This document shows positions 6,015 to 9,793 of a DNA stretch of 9,793 bases, in pieces. The translations under genes were made by a program, and so were the position numbers. The first letter of the stretch is position 1. Each line of letters starts with the position of its first letter. Source of the DNA: an uncultured bacterium. Lineage in GTDB: Bacteria > Cyanobacteriota > Vampirovibrionia > Gastranaerophilales > Gastranaerophilaceae. The stretch lies in assembly GCA_947365485.1 (NCBI GenBank), contig CANAXK010000047.1:1-9793 (forward strand). Reading direction: 5' to 3'. The notes below the pieces were generated by a model, which was given only the letters and a program-made list of their open reading frames with translations, ran no database searches and was not told where the DNA came from.

Positions 6015-6401
6015 TTATTGCACTGTTGCGAATCTAAACTCTTCCGACCATGTCTTGAACCCGCCGGATAATTCCATTACAGAATACCCGTTCCTTGCAA
6101 GCACAAGCGCAGCGCGTGCGCCAAGGTGGCAGTAGTTGTTGTAACAGTAGATAACATGCAGGTCTTCTTTTTTAAGATTTTTCATCTCTAAAAGCAGGTT
6201 ATCATAAGGCATGGAAATCGCACCCGGGATGTGAGCGATTTCGTAGTCTGCCAGAAGCCTTACGTCAATAATCTTAACGTTTTCTTCTTCAGAGAGTTCC
6301 TTAAGCTCGACCGGCCCGAGTGTAAAAGCAAGTTTTTTTGAGAAGAAGCATTCGGCTTTTTCAGTGTTGCTTCTGATGTCTTGTATTTTTTCGTCTTTCA
6401 T
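6015..6401 (-). CDS. Single-domain rhodanese-like sulfurtransferase
   Basis: This 128-residue cytoplasmic protein shows the rhodanese fold markers: KIIDVRLLADYEIAHIPGAI (43-62, with DVR and HIPGA), the active-site loop IYCYNNYCHLGARAA (84-98) and the closing ELSGGFKTW (110-118). C86 is the expected persulfide-carrying cysteine; a second cysteine, C91, lies in the same loop, in place of the more common CxxGxR/S loop. Rhodaneses pass sulfane sulfur to acceptors such as cyanide, thiols or biosynthetic enzymes; the real acceptor cannot be read here. I chose the ATG at 6401 because AAGGAG lies 6 bases upstream; a longer frame starting at 6440 overlaps the hdeD-like gene and lacks support. That ribosome site overlaps the stop codon of the upstream membrane-protein gene, so the two are translationally coupled. 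Confidence 0.88.
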   Translation of the reverse strand: MKDEKIQDIRSNTEKAECFFSKKLAFTLGPVELKELSEEENVKIIDVRLLADYEIAHIPGAISMPYDNLLLEMKNLKKEDLHVIYCYNNYCHLGARAALVLARNGYSVMELSGGFKTWSEEFRFATVQ

Positions 6402-6411
6402 TTTAATCTCC

Positions 6412-6948
6412 TTAAGCGTTATACGCATATTTTGTAGCAATAAACATACTAATCATAGTCATTCCGGCAATCAGGAAGTTGATTCCGGCAAGCACACCAA
6501 CAACCCAGAGCGCGGTTGACGGAAGCCCGATTATGATTATTAACCCGAGAAGGAATTGCATTACTGAAACAACAATATTTGCCCACCAGAGATAGAGTGT
6601 TTTTCTGTTCTGGATGGCAAATGCGGTAGATGAAATACTTTCAATAAGAAAATAAACCCCGATAATACTTGTAATGAGTACAAGATTAAACATCGGAGCC
6701 ATAAACAACAGAACCCCAGCTGCTACAAGCATGATTCCGAGCAGCATGTTCAAGACAAAGTGTCTGATGTAGTTTCGCATCATAAACGCGTTTATGGTTT
6801 TGTAACCCCCGTAAATAATAAATCCGAGACAAAGCATCATCCCGAAAGTGATTGTAGTAATCTTAGGCAGCATAAGCATACCAAGCCCGAGCACTGTAAG
6901 AAGGATTCCCTCTGTCAGTATAAAGCTTAAAAATTTTTTCTCAGTCAT
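6412..6948 (-). CDS. HdeD/DUF308-family six-helix membrane protein
   Basis: At 178 residues this protein is almost entirely hydrophobic, with six predicted membrane segments in three hairpin pairs: about 9-25 and 31-50, 60-80 and 84-105, 122-142 and 146-168. This repeated-hairpin layout and motifs such as GILLTVLGLGMLMLP, MLLGIMLVAAGVLLFMAP and GVLAGINFLIAGMTMI fit the HdeD (DUF308) family. In enterobacteria HdeD is linked to acid resistance, but most relatives have no known role. AAGGAG lies 8 bases before the ATG. Upstream is a 94-base gap after bioB with a perfect dyad over a possible -10 box, which suggests its own regulated promoter. Downstream it is coupled to the rhodanese gene, so the two may respond to the same signal. 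Confidence 0.85.
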   Translation of the reverse strand: MTEKKFLSFILTEGILLTVLGLGMLMLPKITTITFGMMLCLGFIIYGGYKTINAFMMRNYIRHFVLNMLLGIMLVAAGVLLFMAPMFNLVLITSIIGVYFLIESISSTAFAIQNRKTLYLWWANIVVSVMQFLLGLIIIIGLPSTALWVVGVLAGINFLIAGMTMISMFIATKYAYNA

Positions 6949-6969
6949 AATATGTTCTCCTTCGCCTAC

Positions 6970-6985
6970 ACTATAACTGGTTATA
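6970..6985 (-). promoter_or_regulatory. Perfect dyad TATAAC-CA-GTTATA overlapping a possible -10 box, upstream of the hdeD-like gene
   Basis: Positions 6972-6985 form a perfect 6-2-6 inverted repeat. On the minus strand a TATAGT (6975-6970) that could be a -10 element overlaps its downstream half. No convincing -35 is visible 16-18 bases further upstream. A dyad sitting on a weak -10 is typical of an operator for a dimeric repressor or activator. It lies about 20 bases before the hdeD-like start codon. Confidence 0.35.
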
Positions 6986-7042
6986 AAATTTTCGCTATCC
7001 CCGATTTTCTATATTTAAAGTATGTGAGGCTAAAAGAATATA

Positions 7043-7963
7043 TTAAACCATTTTCAATCCGCATTTTTCCAGCATGAGCCTGTCTTGCATTTCTTCAACT
7101 CCTCGTGTTGTAAGATAATCTCCTGCAAGCAGACCGTTTATCCCGGCTCGTAACCCCAACTCCTGCATTTTAGGGCTCAACCTTGTTTTTCTCCCGCCTG
7201 CATAACGTAAAATCGCCTTAGGCATTACCAGCCTGAAAATACAGATTGTTCTTATAACTTCTTCCTCTGTAATTTTGTCCTCAAATCCCTCCAGAGGAGT
7301 GCCTTTAATCGGGTTTAAGATGTTAATTGGAACGGTTTTGGGGTTTAGTTCTGCAAGTGACAGAGCCATATCAATCCTGTCTTCGCGTGTCTCGCCCATT
7401 CCGATTATAACACCGGTGCAGGCTTCAATGCCGTTTTTAGTAATCATCTTTACAGTGTTTACCCTGTCTTCAAAATCATGGGTGGTGCAGATGTTCTTGT
7501 GGTAGTTTCTGGAGGTGTTAATGTTGTGGTTAAACCTCTCAACCCCCGCCTGCTTAATCTGTTTTATCTGCTCATCATTAAGCAGTCCCAAAGAAGCGCA
7601 GCAATGGATTCCTTCTATTGAGGCAACTGCTCTAATCATCTCAAGAATCTTTTGAAAATCTGCGCCGCTCTCGCTTCTTCCGGAAGTCACAATACAGAAT
7701 CTTGATGCGCCGTTTTCTTTTGCTTTTATTGCAGCTGCTTTAACCTCTTCGACTTTCATGAGCGGATGACAATGTATATTTGCGTGGTTATGAATACTCT
7801 GGGAGCAGTACTTGCAATTTTCGCCGCATTTGCCGGTTTTGGCGCTTATTATTGAACAAACTTCAACCTCATTCTTAAAGTTCTCTTTTGTTACTTTTTC
7901 TGCTTTTGACACAAGTTCGTCCAGCTCCATATCGTACAATTTTATTAAATCTTCTTTTTTCAT
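7043..7963 (-). CDS. bioB: Biotin synthase BioB
   Basis: BioB is a radical-SAM enzyme that inserts sulfur into dethiobiotin to make biotin. The cluster-binding CxxxCxxC is at C46, C50 and C53 (KCGENCKYCSQ). The ligands of the second, sacrificial [2Fe-2S] cluster are all visible: C90 (RFCIVTSGR), C122 (HCCASLG), C182 (EACTGVIIGMGE) and R258 (RYAGGRK). At 306 residues it is slightly shorter than E. coli BioB (346), mostly at the C terminus. The ATG follows the mnmA stop by 2 bases, and its AGGAG site (7 bases upstream) lies within the mnmA end, so it is co-translated with mnmA. No other bio genes (A, D, F) are in the window, so the organism either keeps them elsewhere or relies on dethiobiotin supply. 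I see no BirA-type operator. Confidence 0.97.
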   Translation of the reverse strand: MKKEDLIKLYDMELDELVSKAEKVTKENFKNEVEVCSIISAKTGKCGENCKYCSQSIHNHANIHCHPLMKVEEVKAAAIKAKENGASRFCIVTSGRSESGADFQKILEMIRAVASIEGIHCCASLGLLNDEQIKQIKQAGVERFNHNINTSRNYHKNICTTHDFEDRVNTVKMITKNGIEACTGVIIGMGETREDRIDMALSLAELNPKTVPINILNPIKGTPLEGFEDKITEEEVIRTICIFRLVMPKAILRYAGGRKTRLSPKMQELGLRAGINGLLAGDYLTTRGVEEMQDRLMLEKCGLKMV

Positions 7964-7965
7964 AA

Positions 7966-9060
7966 TTATTCTCCTGCCTTATCAATAATTCCGCCTCCAA
8001 GCACAGTGTCATTGTCGTAGAAAACAATTGACTGCCCCGGTGCAATGGAAGTTTGCATGTTCTCAAATTCTACCTTAACGTTTTTGTTGCCCATAGGATA
8101 AATCCTAACCTCCTGAGGCTTCTGGCTAGAACGTATTTTTGCTCTGCAATTTCTGATGTCTGATAATTCTTTGTACGCAATCCAGTTGAGATTTGTAGCC
8201 TCAAGCTTGTCCTTGAAAGTTTTTTCTCTGAAACCTACAACAACCTCGTTTGTTTCACTTCTTAACTCAACAACATACAAAGCGTCAGAAGAACTTATTC
8301 CAAGCCCTTTTCTTTGCCCGATTGTGTAATTCCAAACCCCGTTGTGCTCACCAAGAATCCTGCCTTCTGTGTCAACAATGTTTCCGCGCTTTGGCTGGAT
8401 TTGAAGAAGCTCGTTATAATCACCCTCGTAGAAATCCTGACTGTCAGGTTTTTCTGCAACGTCAAGCCTGAAATCCTTTGCAATATTTCTTATCTCATCT
8501 TTTGTGTAACTTCCGAGCGGAAGAAGAATATTTGCAAGCTGAGCCTGACTCAGACGGTATAAGAAATAGGACTGATCTTTATTGGGGCTTATTCCGGATT
8601 TTAATATATAACGCCCATTTTCACCTCTATCAACCCGCGCATAATGTCCAGTAGCAAACTTGTCAAACCTGATTCCGTTTATTTTTGCAAGGTGTGGAAG
8701 CACGTCAAATTTTATACGCGAGTTGCACCAGATACACGGGTTTGGTGTTCTTGCTGACAGGTATTCCTGTTTGAAATTCTTGAGGACAATATCTTCATAC
8801 TGCTTTGCACAGTCAAAAACCTGAAACTCAATCCCGATTTGTTTGCACACCTTTCTTGCTGATTCGATATCTTCTTTTTCATCCGGCCCAAAACAGGCAC
8901 CATGGGGTTTGTTCGAAAGCTTTTTTTGAATCTCTTTGTAAACTCCTTCTTTACCCCAGATTGCCATTGTTGCTCCGACAACTTCGTGCCCCTGCTCTTT
9001 CAAAAGCAGGGCGGCTGTTGAAGAGTCTACTCCGCCGGACATTCCGACTAATATTTTCAT
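7966..9060 (-). CDS. mnmA: tRNA-specific 2-thiouridylase MnmA, variant cysteine pattern
   Basis: MnmA adenylates and then thiolates U34 of tRNA for Lys, Glu and Gln. The PP-loop ATP site SGGVDSS is at 8-14, FATGHYARV at 135-143, KDQSYFLYRL at 161-170 and GVWNYTIGQRKGLGI at 241-255, with a C-terminal beta-barrel to residue 364. Two deviations are clear. The usual TPNPDxxCN becomes TPNPCIWCN (C109 and C112), giving CxxC where E. coli has DxxC. The stretch that normally reads DSxGICFIG, holding the second catalytic cysteine (C199 in E. coli), reads DSQDFYEGDY here and has no cysteine. I chose the start at 9060, which overlaps the nadA stop as ATGA; a longer frame from 9090 would add MYKQNDGVCK and runs into nadA. 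bioB follows 2 bases after the stop. Confidence 0.95.
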   Translation of the reverse strand: MKILVGMSGGVDSSTAALLLKEQGHEVVGATMAIWGKEGVYKEIQKKLSNKPHGACFGPDEKEDIESARKVCKQIGIEFQVFDCAKQYEDIVLKNFKQEYLSARTPNPCIWCNSRIKFDVLPHLAKINGIRFDKFATGHYARVDRGENGRYILKSGISPNKDQSYFLYRLSQAQLANILLPLGSYTKDEIRNIAKDFRLDVAEKPDSQDFYEGDYNELLQIQPKRGNIVDTEGRILGEHNGVWNYTIGQRKGLGISSSDALYVVELRSETNEVVVGFREKTFKDKLEATNLNWIAYKELSDIRNCRAKIRSSQKPQEVRIYPMGNKNVKVEFENMQTSIAPGQSIVFYDNDTVLGGGIIDKAGE

Positions 9061-9793
9061 TTTGCACACTCCATCATTCTGCTTATACACCTATAAGCCT
9101 TTTTCTGTACTTCTTTTTCTATCTTAATTTCATGCTCTTCATTCTTCAAAGCATTGTAGACATCCTGAACGGTATTCCATTTCATGTTCTGGCAAATAAT
9201 ATCGTCCCTTATCAGATAAAATTCTTTTTCCGGATAGTCACGTTTTAGCCTGTCCAGAACCCCTTTTTCTGTTGCGATTACAAAGCTTTGTTCAGAAGAA
9301 TTTTTAACAAAATCCATAATTTCTTTTGTTGAACCCACAAAATCAGCTAGCTTGGAAACCGCGTTGTGGCATTCCGGATGTGCGAGTATTTTTGATCCCG
9401 GATGATTTTTTCTGGCAGCCTCTATATCCTCAATCCTTATCCGCAAATGGGTAGGGCAAAAACCATTGTAGGTATTTACTTTGACTTTTTCAAGCTTTTT
9501 CTCAACCCATTTGCCAAGATATGTGTCAGGCACAAACAAGATTTCATCAGCATTAAGACTCTTTACGACACGCACAGCATTTGAACTTGTGCAGCAAATA
9601 TCGCACTCGGCCTTAATTTCAGCTGTTGAATTTATATAACATACAGTTGGAATCCCTGGATGTTTTGATTTGAACTCTCTTAGTTGTTCAAGGTTAAGCA
9701 TATCAGCCATATAACAGCCGGAGTTAAGATTCGGAAGCAAAACTTTCTTTTCCGGATTGAGAAGTTTTGCTGATTGTGCCATAAAATGGACTC
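9057..9793 (-). CDS. nadA: Quinolinate synthase NadA, 5' end cut by window edge
   Basis: NadA condenses iminoaspartate with dihydroxyacetone phosphate to make quinolinate for NAD, using one [4Fe-4S] cluster. The frame continues to the window edge, reading VHFMAQSAKLLNPEK, so the ATG at 9782 is internal and the N-terminal ~60 residues are missing. Counting from that Met, the three cluster cysteines are C23 (NSGCYMADM), C109 (NGFCPTH) and C197 (DDIICQNMK); their spacing of 86 and 88 matches the compact NadA of Thermotoga more than the E. coli form. CTSSNAV, HPEC and VGSTKEI are further family motifs. The C terminus has an extra basic/charged helix (about 215-241). The stop overlaps the mnmA start, so they are translated together; nadB and nadC, the usual partners, may lie upstream outside the window. 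Confidence 0.96.
   Translation of the reverse strand, partial: VHFMAQSAKLLNPEKKVLLPNLNSGCYMADMLNLEQLREFKSKHPGIPTVCYINSTAEIKAECDICCTSSNAVRVVKSLNADEILFVPDTYLGKWVEKKLEKVKVNTYNGFCPTHLRIRIEDIEAARKNHPGSKILAHPECHNAVSKLADFVGSTKEIMDFVKNSSEQSFVIATEKGVLDRLKRDYPEKEFYLIRDDIICQNMKWNTVQDVYNALKNEEHEIKIEKEVQKKAYRCISRMMECAK

Noticed and set aside
5347..6071. Three overlapping plus-strand frames opposite the C-ring gene and the gap before it
   Set aside because: Compositionally odd translations, mutually overlapping, no ribosome sites; shadows of the minus-strand C-ring and rhodanese genes.
7875..8066. Minus-strand frame of 63 codons bridging bioB and mnmA, and a similar one at 8295-8483
   Set aside because: Out of frame with both well-supported enzymes and without a ribosome site of its own.
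9061..9090. Longer MnmA start at 9090
   Set aside because: It would add 10 residues before the conserved MKILVGMSGG start and overlap nadA by 34 bases; the ATGA overlap at 9060 is the usual arrangement.
8805..9248. Plus-strand frame of 147 codons across the mnmA-nadA junction
   Set aside because: It runs antisense to two certain enzymes and its Phe/Leu-rich translation has no recognisable family.
1..9793. Defence system, CRISPR array, prophage or transposase
   Set aside because: Apart from one ORF6N-domain gene and two palindromes nothing supports these; there are no spaced direct repeats, no transposase and no nuclease/helicase genes.

Overview
The window holds eleven genes, all on the minus strand and densely packed, with no convincing plus-strand gene, no tRNA or rRNA, no CRISPR array and no insertion sequence. 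Reading in the direction of transcription (high to low coordinates), it begins inside nadA, continues through mnmA, bioB, an HdeD-type membrane protein and a rhodanese, then enters a flagellar block (a FliM/FliN-type C-ring protein, fliO, fliP, an ORF6N-domain gene, fliQ, a small secreted protein, fliR), and ends in the N-terminal part of a dipeptidyl-peptidase-III-like gene cut by the window edge.

Organism: a motile bacterium of moderate GC, probably anaerobic, using AGGAG-type Shine-Dalgarno sites. The mix of moderate GC, dense co-directional genes, flagella, NadA/BioB and an alternative start reading MNINPINR for the peptidase-like protein reminds me of gut Vampirovibrionia (Gastranaerophilales, Melainabacteria). 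That is a weak inference from memory; Clostridia or another gut phylum cannot be excluded.

Metabolic block (about 6015-9793): nadA overlaps mnmA by ATGA, and mnmA and bioB are 2 bases apart, so quinolinate synthase, tRNA 2-thiouridylase and biotin synthase probably share one transcript. All three depend on iron-sulfur clusters or transferred sulfur. After a 94-base gap with a perfect 14-base dyad over a possible -10 box, an HdeD-family protein and a single-domain rhodanese are translationally coupled. A 12-bp perfect hairpin follows the rhodanese.

Flagellar block (about 1347-5907): fliO, fliP, fliQ and fliR encode the export-gate components in the usual order, but the operon has four unusual features. 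(1) The C-ring protein carries a FliM-like N-terminal region and two SpoA domains in one chain. A perfect GGAGG site and an in-frame ATG lie exactly at the interdomain linker, which predicts a separate short FliN-like product, as in the SctQ proteins of type III secretion. (2) An ORF6N-domain protein of the phage/mobile-element type sits seamlessly between fliP and fliQ. (3) FliQ carries a tail of about 75 residues beyond the normal 89-residue protein. (4) A secreted small protein, resembling the N-terminal domain of pilus secretins, lies between fliQ and fliR. In addition, a GC-rich palindromic repeat is present twice: once between fliQ and the secreted-protein gene, and once inside fliO, where it is translated in frame.

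The first 1.2 kb is the N-terminal ~400 residues of an M49/DPP3-like protein with its own extended -10 promoter just after fliR. Its catalytic region lies outside the window.
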